From contig NZ_FOKP01000001.1 of NCBI RefSeq assembly GCF_900112185.1, forward strand, positions 1-64,000: a stretch of DNA of 64,000 nt, given 5' to 3'. Origin of the DNA: Allobosea sp. CRIB-10 (lineage in GTDB: Bacteria; Pseudomonadota; Alphaproteobacteria; Rhizobiales; Beijerinckiaceae). The first letter of the stretch is position 1; the number at the start of each line of letters is the position of its first letter. Below, one piece after another: positions 18,591 to 27,444 of the stretch. A program made the translations under genes and the position numbers. Below the pieces are notes generated by a model. That model saw nothing but the letters and a program-made list of their open reading frames with translations. It did no database searches and was not told where the DNA came from.

Positions 18591-19307
18591 TCATGCCGCC
18601 TTGTCTGCCGCGTCCTTGAAATAGCGCTCGCGCATGCGCCCGGCATAGGCCACGAGGTTGGCGTGCTCCTGTAGCGCGCCACGGATCGGCGAGTCGAAGA
18701 TCTCGCACAGCCCTGCGGTCATGAAGGCGCCGAGCGTCGCGTCGGCGCCGCTCGGGTCGGGGCCGGTGAGATAGGGGTTGCCGCCGAGGATACCGGCGAT
18801 CGCGGCCAGCGCCCGCCGCGCCAATTCCAGCCGCTCGGCGTCGCTGTGCCGGCCGATACCATGGCCGTGCAGGTTACGGCGGATCTGGCGCTTGATCATG
18901 GCGACGACCAGCGGCCGCAACGGCGCCGGCACCGCGTCGAAGAAGCGGCGCGGCCCGCGGTCGAAATTGGCGGGATTGGCCCAGCGCTCCTGCACCACCA
19001 TCCAGTACATGTGGTCTTCGAGCATCTTCTCGACGGCCCAGGCGATGCCGCGCTGCTCGGCCGACAGGCCCTTGTCGAAGTCGATCCCGTGCGCCTGCTC
19101 CAGATGCATGCGGATGAAGGTAGTGTCCGGTACGATCTTGTCGCCGTCGCGCAACACCGGGAACTTGCCCTTCGGCGCCTTCTGCAGATTGCCGCGCACA
19201 CGTCGATAGGGCAGGCCGGACATCTCCATCAGGATGATGCCCTTCATGCAGAACGGGCTAGGGTCGGGCTGGCCGAAGGCGGGCCCGAAGACGTGAAGCT
19301 CCAGCAT
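18591..19307 (-). CDS. Glutathione S-transferase family protein
   Basis: A 238-residue protein. The N-terminal thioredoxin-like domain (LELHVFGPAFGQPDPSPFCM, with VPDTTFIRMHLE as the glutathione-binding turn) carries a PSPFCMK active-site variant, and an all-helical domain follows (about 80-225). The C-terminal layout resembles GST proteins of the failed-axon-connection type. It is divergent from a WYL-domain regulator with a clear palindromic operator between them, so its expression is probably controlled by that regulator. Substrate unknown. Confidence 0.8.
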   Translation of the reverse strand: MLELHVFGPAFGQPDPSPFCMKGIILMEMSGLPYRRVRGNLQKAPKGKFPVLRDGDKIVPDTTFIRMHLEQAHGIDFDKGLSAEQRGIAWAVEKMLEDHMYWMVVQERWANPANFDRGPRRFFDAVPAPLRPLVVAMIKRQIRRNLHGHGIGRHSDAERLELARRALAAIAGILGGNPYLTGPDPSGADATLGAFMTAGLCEIFDSPIRGALQEHANLVAYAGRMRERYFKDAADKAA

Positions 19308-19354
19308 GTCTTGTCTTTCCCCGTGTCCGGTATGCAGCATGCTGCTGCCACGCT

Positions 19355-19373
19355 CCTGACAATTGATGTCAGG
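19355..19373. promoter_or_regulatory. Palindromic operator between the GST gene and the WYL regulator
   Basis: CCTGACA (19355-19361) and TGTCAGG (19367-19373) are perfect 7-bp arms around ATTGA, roughly midway in the 118-base divergent region. TGACA-N-TGTCA sites are reported for YafY-type WYL regulators, so this is probably the regulator's own binding site, controlling both promoters. Confidence 0.6.
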
Positions 19374-19425
19374 GCGAGTAGAGCAGGATGAGCTTACGCC
19401 ATCTTCCTATCAGCGGAACTACGCC

Positions 19426-20172
19426 ATGCAGCGCGCTGAACGCTTGCTCGATCTGATTCAGGGGTTGCGCCGCAGGCGGCGCCCCGTCACCGCCGAGACG
19501 CTCGCATCCGAGCTCGATGTCTCGGTCCGCACCGTCTATCGCGACATCGCCGCCCTGTTGCGCCAGGGCGTGCCGGTGCGCGGCGAGGCCGGCATCGGCT
19601 ATGTCCTCGATGCCGGCTTCGACCTGCCGCCGCTGATGTTCTCGCCCGACGAGATCGAGGCGGTGCTGGTCGGCATGCGCTGGCTCTCCGAGCGCGCCGA
19701 CCCGACCTTGGCGCGCGCCGCCGAGGACGTCGTCGCCAAGGTCGCGGCGGTGCTGCCGCCGCATCTGCGCCCGATCCTGCTCGACGGCGCCCTGTTCGCG
19801 CCGGCCTATTGCAAGGATTCCGCGATTGTCGACCAGGTCGACGCCGCCGCGATCCGGGCCGCGATCCGCAATGGCCGCAAGCTCGACATCGCCTATCGCG
19901 ACGAGGCCGGCGCCGAATCGCGCCGTATGATCTGGCCGATCGGCATGACCTTCTTCGACCGGGTCCGCGTCGTCATCGCCTGGTGCGAGCTCCGGCAGGC
20001 CTTCCGCCATTTCCGCACCGACCGCATCGCCGAGCTCACTGCCCGCGAGGAGCGCTATCCCGCCCGCCGCGCCGATCTGTTCCGGCGCTGGCAGAAGGAG
20101 GAGCAGGAGGCCGCCGCGCGTCGGGCGATGGAGCAGCAGGCTATGCAGGGCGAAGCGGTGACGGTGCAGTAA
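19426..20172 (+). CDS. YafY/DeoR-type HTH regulator with WYL domain
   Basis: A 248-residue transcription factor. Residues 1-58 form a winged helix (MQRAERLLDLIQGLRRRRRP, VTAETLASELDVSVRTVYRD), a middle helical part follows, and the WYL-type domain (about 138-215) contains LDIAYRDEAGAESRRMIWPI and RVRVVIAWCELRQAFRHFRTDRI. WYL domains sense small ligands, in some families nucleic acids. It is divergent from a GST gene and probably autoregulated through the palindrome at 19355. ATG 19426 is the first methionine of the conserved N-terminus. Confidence 0.88.
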   Translation: MQRAERLLDLIQGLRRRRRPVTAETLASELDVSVRTVYRDIAALLRQGVPVRGEAGIGYVLDAGFDLPPLMFSPDEIEAVLVGMRWLSERADPTLARAAEDVVAKVAAVLPPHLRPILLDGALFAPAYCKDSAIVDQVDAAAIRAAIRNGRKLDIAYRDEAGAESRRMIWPIGMTFFDRVRVVIAWCELRQAFRHFRTDRIAELTAREERYPARRADLFRRWQKEEQEAAARRAMEQQAMQGEAVTVQ

Positions 20173-20185
20173 TGAAGAGGCGCGC

Positions 20186-20292
20186 GTCATGCTCGGGCTT
20201 GATCCGAGCATCTCAGGCCGGACGAGGCTCCGGGCAGCACCTTCTCGTCATAAGATTCTCGGGTCTGCGCTTCGCTCCGCCCGAGAATGACG
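20186..20292. repeat. Two dispersed intergenic palindromes side by side
   Basis: First unit 20186-20220: GTCATGCTCGGGCTTGATCC with CCGAGCAT as the return arm. Second unit about 20242-20292: ATTCTCGGG...CCCGAGAAT. The same pair in the same order recurs at 37029-37137. It fills the gap between the convergent WYL regulator and purN and may end both transcripts. Confidence 0.75.
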
Positions 20293-20307
20293 CTTTGAGT
20301 CCGGCCT

Positions 20308-20928
20308 CTAGGCGCCGACCGCTACTCCGTCCTCAAGCTTCACCGCCCCCGACGCCACCAGCGCCAGCGCCAGCGGGTAGATCCTGTGCTCCTGCTCCAG
20401 CACGCGCGCCGACAGGCTCGCCTCGTCGTCGCCGGGCAGGACCGGGACCTTCGCCTGCAGGATGGTCGGGCCCGCGTCGAGTTCGGGCACGACGAAATGC
20501 ACGGTGCAGCCATGCTCGGCGACGCCGGCCTCCAGCGCCCGCGCATGGGTGTGCGTGCCGCGGAAATCCGGCAGCAGCGAGGGGTGGATGTTGATCATCC
20601 GGCCCTGCCAGCGTGTCACGAACCAGGGGGTCAGCACGCGCATGAAGCCGGCGAGCACGACAAGCTCGATGCCGTGGGCCTGAAGCTCCGCGTCGAGCGC
20701 GCGCTCGAAGGCCTCGCGATCCTTGCCGAAGGGGCGGTGATCGACGCTGGCCGTGGCGATGCCGGCGGCAGCAGCCCGCTCCAGCCCGCCGGCATCCGGC
20801 AGGTTGGCCGCGACCAGCACGATCTCCGCCGGAAAGTCTGCAGCCCTGGCCGCCTCGATCAGCGCGACCATGTTCGAGCCGCGCCCGGAGATCAGGATCG
20901 CGGTCGGTACCCGCCTTGCCGTGCTCAC
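20308..20928 (-). CDS. purN: Phosphoribosylglycinamide formyltransferase
   Basis: A 206-residue enzyme that formylates GAR with 10-formyl-tetrahydrofolate in purine synthesis. Motifs: [18 protein letters not shown] for phosphate binding, [20 protein letters not shown] with the catalytic Asn and His, and [15 protein letters not shown] with the catalytic Asp. GTG 20928 overlaps the purM stop as GTGA, which indicates coupled translation and supports the non-ATG start. It is second in a purM-purN operon. Confidence 0.96.
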   Translation of the reverse strand: MSTARRVPTAILISGRGSNMVALIEAARAADFPAEIVLVAANLPDAGGLERAAAAGIATASVDHRPFGKDREAFERALDAELQAHGIELVVLAGFMRVLTPWFVTRWQGRMINIHPSLLPDFRGTHTHARALEAGVAEHGCTVHFVVPELDAGPTILQAKVPVLPGDDEASLSARVLEQEHRIYPLALALVASGAVKLEDGVAVGA

Positions 20929-21995
20929 AGGGCAAGCTTCCCGCGATAGGTGACGGCTTCCTCGGCACCGCGCGCCGTGACCTCGCCGAGCCGCACCGGC
21001 TTTTCGCCGGCTTCGGTCAGCGCCGCCATGACGGCATCGGCCTGCGCCGCTTCTGCGACGACGATCATGCCGATGCCGCAGTTGAAGGTGCGCAGCATCT
21101 CGCGCTCGGCGACGCCGCCGACGCTGGCGAGCCAGCCGAACACAGGCGGTACGGCGATCGCCGGCAGGTCGATCGCGACGCCGAGATCGTCGGGCAGGAC
21201 GCGCGGGATATTGTCGGGGAAGCCGCCGCCGGTGATGTGCGCCAGCGCCTTGATGCCGGGCGCCGCCTTCAGCGCCTGCAGCAGGCTCTTCACATAGATC
21301 CGAGTCGGCTCCAGCAGCGCCTCGGCCAGCGTCTTTTCCGATGCGAAGGGGGCGGGCGCCTCCCAGGCGAGCCCCGAGAGGGCGACGATGCGGCGGACCA
21401 GCGAATAGCCGTTAGAATGCACGCCGGAAGAGGGCAGGCCGAGCACGACGTCGCCGGGGACGACATCGGCGCGCGGCAGCAGCGTGCCGCGCTCGGCCGC
21501 GCCGACGGCAAAGCCGGCGAGGTCGTAGTCGTTGCCGGCATACATGCCCGGCATCTCGGCGGTCTCGCCGCCGATCAGGGCGCAGCCGGCCTGGCGGCAG
21601 CCCTCGGCGATGCCGCGGACGATCTCGACGCCGGCCTTCGGGTCGAGCTTGCCGGTGGCATAGTAGTCGAGGAAGAGCAGCGGCTCGGCGCCCTGGACGA
21701 CGAGGTCGTTGACGCACATGGCGACGAGATCGATGCCGATGGTCGAGTGCCGGCCGCTTTCGATCGCGATCTTGACCTTGGTGCCGACGCCGTCATTGGC
21801 CGCGACCAGGATCGGGTCGCTGAAGCCGGCGGCCTTGAGGTCGAACAGCCCGCCGAAACCGCCGATCTCCGCGTCTGCGCCGGGCCGGCGCGTCGAGCGC
21901 ACCAGCGGCTTGATCGCGTCGACCATGGCGTTGCCGGCATCGATGTCGACGCCCGCCTGCGCATAGGTCAGCCCGTTGGCGCCCGGTTTCGTCAT
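20925..21995 (-). CDS. purM: Phosphoribosylformylglycinamidine cyclo-ligase
   Basis: A 356-residue enzyme that closes the imidazole ring to give AIR in purine synthesis. Typical blocks are [67 protein letters not shown] and [18 protein letters not shown] 21995 has AAGGAG eight bases upstream. It is the first gene of the purMN operon and is divergent from the CDP-alcohol phosphatidyltransferase gene. Confidence 0.97.
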   Translation of the reverse strand: MTKPGANGLTYAQAGVDIDAGNAMVDAIKPLVRSTRRPGADAEIGGFGGLFDLKAAGFSDPILVAANDGVGTKVKIAIESGRHSTIGIDLVAMCVNDLVVQGAEPLLFLDYYATGKLDPKAGVEIVRGIAEGCRQAGCALIGGETAEMPGMYAGNDYDLAGFAVGAAERGTLLPRADVVPGDVVLGLPSSGVHSNGYSLVRRIVALSGLAWEAPAPFASEKTLAEALLEPTRIYVKSLLQALKAAPGIKALAHITGGGFPDNIPRVLPDDLGVAIDLPAIAVPPVFGWLASVGGVAEREMLRTFNCGIGMIVVAEAAQADAVMAALTEAGEKPVRLGEVTARGAEEAVTYRGKLAL

Positions 21996-22128
21996 CAGTG
22001 TCACTCCTTCGCTTCGCGAGCGAATAGGCAAGGGCAGGGCGGGGGGCAAGCCCTTCCGCGAAAGCGTTTCGCACTTCTCCCGTCCATGTTCTACCCTGAG
22101 CTGCGATTCAGCCGGCAGGTCTCCCGCG

Positions 22129-22659
22129 ATGACGCTTCCGAACCTGATCACCATTGCCCGGCTGATCCTGGTGCCGCTGGTGATCGTCATGATCGTCAAT
22201 ACCCGCTGGGACGAGGCCTTTTTCCTCTTCGTCGCGGCAGGCGTCTCCGACGCGATCGACGGCTTCATCGCTAAGCGCTTCGACATGAAGAGCGAGCTCG
22301 GCGCCTATCTCGACCCGCTCGCCGACAAGGCGCTGATCGTCTCGATCTACATCACCCTCGCCATCGTCGGCATCATCCCGGTCTGGCTGGTGATCGTCGT
22401 CGTCTCGCGCGACCTGATGATCGTCGCGGCGGTGATCCTGTCCTGGCTGATGGAGAAGCCGGTGACGATCGCGCCGATCGTCGTCAGCAAGCTCAACACA
22501 GCGGCCCAGCTCGTCTTCGCCGCGCTGGTTCTCGGCTCGAAATCCTTCGAGATCGACGCCAGTCCCATCATGCCGGGGGCGCAGATCATCGTCGCGGCCT
22601 TGACGCTCGCCTCCATGGGCGCCTACCTCGCGCTCTGGCTGCGGCACATGGCCGGCTGA
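22129..22659 (+). CDS. CDP-alcohol phosphatidyltransferase family protein
   Basis: A 176-residue inner-membrane enzyme with about five to six helices. The catalytic signature D-x2-DG-x2-A-K-x8-G-x3-D-x3-D is complete in [20 protein letters not shown] followed by YLDPLADK. The N-terminus [20 protein letters not shown] is typical of PgsA-like proteins. It makes phospholipids from CDP-diacylglycerol; the acceptor (glycerol-phosphate or cardiolipin-type) cannot be read from sequence alone. It is first in a run with perM and hdaA. Confidence 0.85.
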   Translation: MTLPNLITIARLILVPLVIVMIVNTRWDEAFFLFVAAGVSDAIDGFIAKRFDMKSELGAYLDPLADKALIVSIYITLAIVGIIPVWLVIVVVSRDLMIVAAVILSWLMEKPVTIAPIVVSKLNTAAQLVFAALVLGSKSFEIDASPIMPGAQIIVAALTLASMGAYLALWLRHMAG

Positions 22660-22729
22660 ACCGACAGCTTGGATGATCCCCGGCGGATCACCATAATCAG
22701 GGGCCGAGAGGTTCCGTAGAGGCGAGTGC

Positions 22730-23824
22730 ATGAGTCTTCAGCGTCAACTGCTCTTCTGGCTGCTCGCCCTCGCCGTCCTCGTGCTCGCGCTGATGCTGTT
22801 CCGCGACGTGCTGCTGCCCTTCATCGCGGCGCTGGCGCTGGCTTATCTGCTCGACCCGCTGGCCGACCGGCTGGAGCGCTGGGGCCTCAGCCGGCTCACC
22901 GCGACGATCGCGATCCTCTGCCTGTTCCTGCTCGTCTTCATCATCGGAACGGTTCTGTTGGCGCCGCTGCTGAGCCAGCAGCTCGCCGGCCTGGTGGCGC
23001 GCCTGCCGGGCGACGCCGCCAAGCTGCAGGCGCTGATCATGGAGCGCGGCGCGCCGCTGATCGAGCGCTTCGGCGGCGCCAAGCTCGCCGAGGATGCGCA
23101 GAGCTCGCTCGGCAATCTCGTCGGCGAGGCGACGAAATGGGTCGGTGGATTGCTGGCGTCGCTCTGGTCGGGCGGCACCGCGATCATCGGCGTGTTCTCG
23201 TTGCTGGTGCTGACCCCGGTCATCGCCTTCTATCTGCTCGCCGACTGGGACCGCATGGTCGCGACCGTCGACAGCTGGCTGCCGCTCGACCACCGCGACA
23301 CGATCCGCGGCCTGCTGCACGAGATGGATGTCGCCATTGCCGGATTCCTGCGCGGCCAGGCCCTGGTCTGCCTGCTGCTTGGAAGTTTCTATGCGATCGG
23401 GCTGTCGCTGGTCGGCGTCAATTTCGGCGCACTGATCGGCATCATCAGCGGCTTCCTGTCCTTCATCCCCTATGTCGGCTCGCTGACCGGGCTCGTGCTC
23501 TCGGTCGGTGTCGCCACCGTGCAGTTCTGGCCGGACTGGACGATGCCGCTGCTGACGCTCGCCGTCTTCGCCACCGGCCAGTTCATCGAGGGCAACATCC
23601 TGCAGCCCAAGCTGGTCGGCGACTCGATCGGGGTGCACCCGGTCTGGCTGATGTTCGCGCTGCTCGCCTTCGGCTCGCTCTTCGGCTTCGTCGGCCTGCT
23701 GCTCGCGGTGCCGCTCGCAGCGGTCATCGGCGTGCTCGCCCGCTTCGTGCTGCGGCAATACCTCGCCAGCCCCTATTACCGCGGGCGCTCCGGCCAGGTT
23801 CCCGCGCCCCATGCCGAACCGTGA
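22730..23824 (+). CDS. AI-2E family transporter (PerM-like permease)
   Basis: A 364-residue membrane protein with about eight helices. The C-terminal half carries the PerM family blocks GVNFGALIGIISGFLSFIPY and GQFIEGNILQPKLVGDSIGV followed by HPVWLMFALLAFGSLFGFVG. The family exports varied solutes and includes Na+/H+ antiporters; transport of autoinducer-2 is not implied here. The 3' end overlaps hdaA by 14 bases, so the two are translationally coupled, an arrangement I recall from other Alphaproteobacteria. Confidence 0.9.
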   Translation: MSLQRQLLFWLLALAVLVLALMLFRDVLLPFIAALALAYLLDPLADRLERWGLSRLTATIAILCLFLLVFIIGTVLLAPLLSQQLAGLVARLPGDAAKLQALIMERGAPLIERFGGAKLAEDAQSSLGNLVGEATKWVGGLLASLWSGGTAIIGVFSLLVLTPVIAFYLLADWDRMVATVDSWLPLDHRDTIRGLLHEMDVAIAGFLRGQALVCLLLGSFYAIGLSLVGVNFGALIGIISGFLSFIPYVGSLTGLVLSVGVATVQFWPDWTMPLLTLAVFATGQFIEGNILQPKLVGDSIGVHPVWLMFALLAFGSLFGFVGLLLAVPLAAVIGVLARFVLRQYLASPYYRGRSGQVPAPHAEP

Positions 23825-24509
23825 GCCGCCGGTGAAGCCGCGTCAGCTCGCCTTCGACCTGCCGGTCGACGCTCGCCATGGCGTCGAGGATTTCCTCGTC
23901 GGCCCCTCCAACGAGCAGGCCTATGGGCTGATCGAGAGCTGGCCGGGCTGGCCAGCCTCCTGGCTGCGCCTCGTCGGGCCGGAGGGGGCGGGCAAGACCC
24001 ATCTCGCCGCGATCTGGGCGGCGCGCGCCCACGCCTGGACGCTGTCCGCTGAAGAGCTCGACGAGGCCAAGGTGCCACATCTGGCTTCGGGCGGCGCGCT
24101 GGTGATCGAGGATTGCGACCGGGCTCCGCTCGACGAGCCGGCGCTGTTCCACCTGCTCAACGCCACCAAGGCGCGCGGCGCTTCGGTGCTGCTGACCGCA
24201 CGCTCTGAGCCGGGGCAATGGGGCCTGAAGGTGCCGGACCTGCTCTCGCGCCTGCGCCTCGCGCCGCAGGCCGAGATCGCCCCGCCCGACGATGCGTTGC
24301 TGCGCGCGCTGCTGGTCAAGCTCTTCGTTGACCGTCAGCTCATCGTCGACACCGGCACGATCGAGGCGCTGGCGCTGCGGATGGAACGCTCCTTCGCCGC
24401 GGCGCGCGATCTCGTCGACGCGCTCGACAAGCTTTCGTTGGAGCGCGGCCGGCGCGTCACCCGCGCCATGGCCACCGAGGTGGTCGCCTCGCTCTTCCCG
24501 GAGGAGTGA
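23811..24509 (+). CDS. hdaA: HdaA, regulatory inactivator of DnaA
   Basis: A 232-residue AAA+ protein related to DnaA domain III without the DNA-binding domain. The N-terminal RQLAFDLP is the clamp-binding motif, and Walker A is GPEGAGKT (about 56-63). LASGGALVIEDCD is the degenerate Walker B region, and LLSRLRLAPQAEI is the sensor and arginine-finger segment. In Alphaproteobacteria it acts with the sliding clamp to stimulate ATP hydrolysis by DnaA and limit re-initiation. Coupled to perM by a 14-base overlap; convergent with the desaturase gene. Confidence 0.88.
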   Translation: MPNREPPVKPRQLAFDLPVDARHGVEDFLVGPSNEQAYGLIESWPGWPASWLRLVGPEGAGKTHLAAIWAARAHAWTLSAEELDEAKVPHLASGGALVIEDCDRAPLDEPALFHLLNATKARGASVLLTARSEPGQWGLKVPDLLSRLRLAPQAEIAPPDDALLRALLVKLFVDRQLIVDTGTIEALALRMERSFAAARDLVDALDKLSLERGRRVTRAMATEVVASLFPEE

Positions 24510-24513
24510 GGCG

Positions 24514-25773
24514 TCAGGCCTTTGCTATGGCCGCCGTTCCGGTCAGGCGGGCATGGACGGTCTCGATCAGCAGATCATGCGCCCGCGCCGCGATCGCGTC
24601 GAGCGACGGCGTCTTGACGAACATGGCGGCGGCCTTCTCGGTCAACTCCTCGCGGCTCGGCAGGGCCGGCATGTGCCACTGCGCGATTGCGTCCTGCGCC
24701 TGCGCCTGGACGGCGTGCAGGCGCTCGCCGGCGCGGGCCTGCATCGCCGCTAGGGCCTCGCGGAACTGCGGCAGCGTGAGCGTCGGCAGATGCAGCTCCG
24801 GCAGTCCGGGTGCGCTGGCATAGGCGTCGCGGAAGGCCTGGACGATGCGCTCCACCGGGACGGAGGCCGCGAGCCGCTCGGCCGAGCGCTCGATCACGCG
24901 CGGCGGCAGCGCCTGCGAGCGCTCGATGACCGCCTGCGGCGGCGCTTTCAGGTCCCAGACCAGGCGCAGCTTCGACAGGCCGAGGATGAGGTAATAGGTC
25001 GGGTCCCACTGCCACCAGCGGAAACCCTGGCGGACGCTGTACTGATAGGCGTGGTGGTTGTTGTGCCAGCCTTCGCCCATGGTGATGATCGCCAGCCACC
25101 AGTTGTTCCGGCTCTCGTCGCCGGTGACATAGTCCTTGTCGCCATGCACATGCGCCAGCGAGTTGATGCAGAAGGTGCCGTGATAGACGGCGACCGTCGA
25201 CCAGAAGAAGCCGACGAACAGACCGCTCCAGCCGTCGATGGCGAAGCAGATCAGTGCCAGCGCGGCCGCCGGCAGCAATTCGAAGCGGTGCAGGAAGGCG
25301 AGCTCGGGAAAACGCGTCAGATCGGTGACGGTCGAGGTGTCGCAGCGGTCATGGCCGTTGCTGAAGATCCAGCCGACATGGGAGTAGAAGAACGAAGTCA
25401 GCACCGGCGAATGAACGTCGTGCTCGGTGTCGGAGAAGCGGTGGTGGTGCCGGTGCTTCGAAGCCCACCAGATCACGCTCTTTTGCGCCGTCGACTGGGC
25501 GAGGAGAGCGAGCACGAACTGGCCGGCCCGGCTGGTCTTGTAGGTCCGGTGCGAGAAGTAGCGGTGATAGCCGCCGGTCACCGCGAACATGCGCAGCCAG
25601 TAGAGGCCGAAGGCGAGCCAGAGCGAGGTCGCGCTGACGCCGCTCCAGAGCGCACCGAAGCAGGCCAGATGCGCCAGCACGAAAGGAATGGCCGAGGGGT
25701 AGACGATATCGCCGTGATCGTCGGCGTGCTGCTGCTCTGACAAGGTCGTTCTCTGGACTGCATTTGAAGGCAT
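24514..25773 (-). CDS. Membrane fatty acid (acyl-CoA type) desaturase
   Basis: A 419-residue integral membrane di-iron enzyme of the delta-9 desaturase group. The three histidine boxes are complete: HRYFSH (70-75), HRHHH (107-111) and HNNHH (237-241), between hydrophobic helices. A 120-residue, Ala-rich helical C-terminal tail with no recognised domain extends beyond the catalytic core. It introduces a double bond in acyl chains with O2 and an electron donor. The ATG start lacks a clear ribosome binding site; TTG 25743 is an alternative that would remove the first ten residues. Confidence 0.9.
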   Translation of the reverse strand: MPSNAVQRTTLSEQQHADDHGDIVYPSAIPFVLAHLACFGALWSGVSATSLWLAFGLYWLRMFAVTGGYHRYFSHRTYKTSRAGQFVLALLAQSTAQKSVIWWASKHRHHHRFSDTEHDVHSPVLTSFFYSHVGWIFSNGHDRCDTSTVTDLTRFPELAFLHRFELLPAAALALICFAIDGWSGLFVGFFWSTVAVYHGTFCINSLAHVHGDKDYVTGDESRNNWWLAIITMGEGWHNNHHAYQYSVRQGFRWWQWDPTYYLILGLSKLRLVWDLKAPPQAVIERSQALPPRVIERSAERLAASVPVERIVQAFRDAYASAPGLPELHLPTLTLPQFREALAAMQARAGERLHAVQAQAQDAIAQWHMPALPSREELTEKAAAMFVKTPSLDAIAARAHDLLIETVHARLTGTAAIAKA

Positions 25774-25825
25774 GCGGGATTCGCATGCCGACCAAACAGC
25801 AGGGGCGGGGCGGGCGCAAGCGCCC

Positions 25826-26455
25826 TCAGCGCCGCAGCACAGGAAATGGCAGGACGTTGACGATCAAGCGCAGCGCGGCGGCGCTGAGTAGCACTGCGAT
25901 GAAAGGCCAGTACGCCATGTCGAGCTGGGCGCGCTTGCCGAAGGTGACCATGAAGCTCAGCCAGATGTACCAGGCGCCGAACAGATGCAGCCGGCGCCAG
26001 GCGACCGCGCCGATCAATGCGGCTGTCCGATCGAAGGAGGTCGCCGCCATCGCTGCGATGACGAGATAGGCGCTGCCGCCGGCGATCAGCATGCTCGATC
26101 CGCCCAATTCCGCGAAGAGCTGCGGGTCGGTGACGGCGAGCGCGATGATGGCGATGGCGTGTAGTAGATGCGAGACGGCGAAGCCGAGCCCAAGCTGCCG
26201 CCGGTTGCGCAATTGCCAGCGCGTCCACGGATTCTGGCAAATGCGGAACAGAGCGGAGGCGGTGAAGGCGAGCAGGAAGAGGGCGAGCGAGGTCCGCGCC
26301 GTCAGCCGAATCGCCATGCGGATGCCATCGCTCCCGCCGATGGAGGCGAAGGCGGCGACGCTTGCGACAGTCAGGATCGCTGCGAGAGCGCCCAGAAGGG
26401 GCCAGCCCTCCAGGCCGGCCGGAAGGGCCGGACTGCGCCTGTTTTCGTGCGACAT
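25826..26455 (-). CDS. Ferric-reductase-like transmembrane protein
   Basis: A 209-residue membrane protein with about six helices. Paired histidines within helices (SHLLHA about 95-100; RRLHLFGAWYIW about 154-165) suit haem b binding as in the MsrQ/ferric-reductase-like family. It is divergent from a TetR regulator with two strong operator palindromes between them, so it is probably that regulator's target. No MsrP partner gene is present. Substrate or electron partner unknown. Confidence 0.7.
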   Translation of the reverse strand: MSHENRRSPALPAGLEGWPLLGALAAILTVASVAAFASIGGSDGIRMAIRLTARTSLALFLLAFTASALFRICQNPWTRWQLRNRRQLGLGFAVSHLLHAIAIIALAVTDPQLFAELGGSSMLIAGGSAYLVIAAMAATSFDRTAALIGAVAWRRLHLFGAWYIWLSFMVTFGKRAQLDMAYWPFIAVLLSAAALRLIVNVLPFPVLRR

Positions 26456-26477
26456 CGCGCTTTTCCCCTGAGTGACC

Positions 26478-26506
26478 GTGACATGTAATCAATGATTACA
26501 TGTCAC
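26478..26506. promoter_or_regulatory. Operator 1 of the TetR regulator
   Basis: GTGACATGTAATC (26478-26490) and its exact reverse complement (26494-26506) flank AAT: 13-bp arms, perfect. It lies 23 bases upstream of the ferric-reductase-like start. Confidence 0.8.
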
Positions 26507-26524
26507 AGCCTGTGCGGCAATGAG

Positions 26525-26543
26525 ATGTAATCGATGATTACAT
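26525..26543. promoter_or_regulatory. Operator 2 of the TetR regulator
   Basis: ATGTAATC-GAT-GATTACAT, perfect 8-bp arms with the same 3-base spacer as operator 1. Its centre is 42 bases from the centre of operator 1, close to four helical turns, so two dimers would bind the same DNA face. Confidence 0.8.
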
Positions 26544-26612
26544 GATCGTGATGGCTGGCATGGGGTTCAGCCCGGCTGCTGCCGGGCGGGAAACTGGTCT
26601 AGGCTCGCGGCG

Positions 26613-27299
26613 ATGAGCACGACGAAAGCGAGTCGGACGGGGTCGAGAGGGAGCGCAGCCAGCGCCTCGACCTATCATCACGGTAATCTGCGCGAGGTGC
26701 TGATCGCGGAGGGCTTGGCGCTGGCGGCAGAAGGCGGCCTCGACGCCGTCAGCATCCGGGAGGTGGCGCGCCGAGCCGGCGTCTCGCCGGCTGCCCCGTT
26801 CCGGCACTTCCCCGACAAGGTGGCCCTGATGACCGCCGTCGCCGAGGAGGCTATGGCACGCTTCCGGGCCGAGATCGTTGTCTCGCTTCAACGCGAGACC
26901 AGCGACGACCCGATCCGGCGCATCCGCGCCATCGGCAAGGCCTTCCTCGACTGGGCCCGGCGCAATCCGACGCATTTCGAGATCATCTCCTCGCGCCGGG
27001 CGATCGATTTTGCCGGGTCGGCCTCGCTCGGCGCGAGCAACGCCGAAATCCAGGCGCAGATGGTGAGTTTGCTCGACGAAGCGGCGCGGCGCGGGCTTCT
27101 GCGCGTCGACGATCCCGCTCTGATCCAGATCACCGGTCGCGCGTTGGTCTATGGCCTGGCGCGCATGTTGATCGACGGGCAGTTTCCGAGCTGGGGCGTC
27201 ACGGAGGACGAAGCCGAGGGTGTGATGGAGCGCTCGCTCGATCTTTTCCTTGCCGGCCTGCTCAAGGCCCCAGCATCCGCTGACCCGGGTCGCTCATGA
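26613..27299 (+). CDS. TetR/AcrR family transcriptional regulator
   Basis: A 228-residue regulator. The HTH is in residues about 22-72 ([20 protein letters not shown], then [21 protein letters not shown]), where the [10 protein letters not shown] recognition helix is typical of the family. A helical ligand domain follows and includes [20 protein letters not shown]. It is divergent from the ferric-reductase-like gene with two phased palindromes in between, so it most likely represses that gene and itself. Ligand unknown. Confidence 0.9.
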   Translation: MSTTKASRTGSRGSAASASTYHHGNLREVLIAEGLALAAEGGLDAVSIREVARRAGVSPAAPFRHFPDKVALMTAVAEEAMARFRAEIVVSLQRETSDDPIRRIRAIGKAFLDWARRNPTHFEIISSRRAIDFAGSASLGASNAEIQAQMVSLLDEAARRGLLRVDDPALIQITGRALVYGLARMLIDGQFPSWGVTEDEAEGVMERSLDLFLAGLLKAPASADPGRS

Positions 27300-27444
27300 C
27301 GTTTGCGCCTCGCCTGTCATCGAACCGTCACGCTACGGTGGCTTCAAAGCGAAGGCGGCCGCTGCGGCTGCAAGCAAAACGACACAGAGCAGAGCTACAG
27401 GACCGGCAGTGGCACGAGCAGCGTCGACAGCGAGAGCAAAGCGC

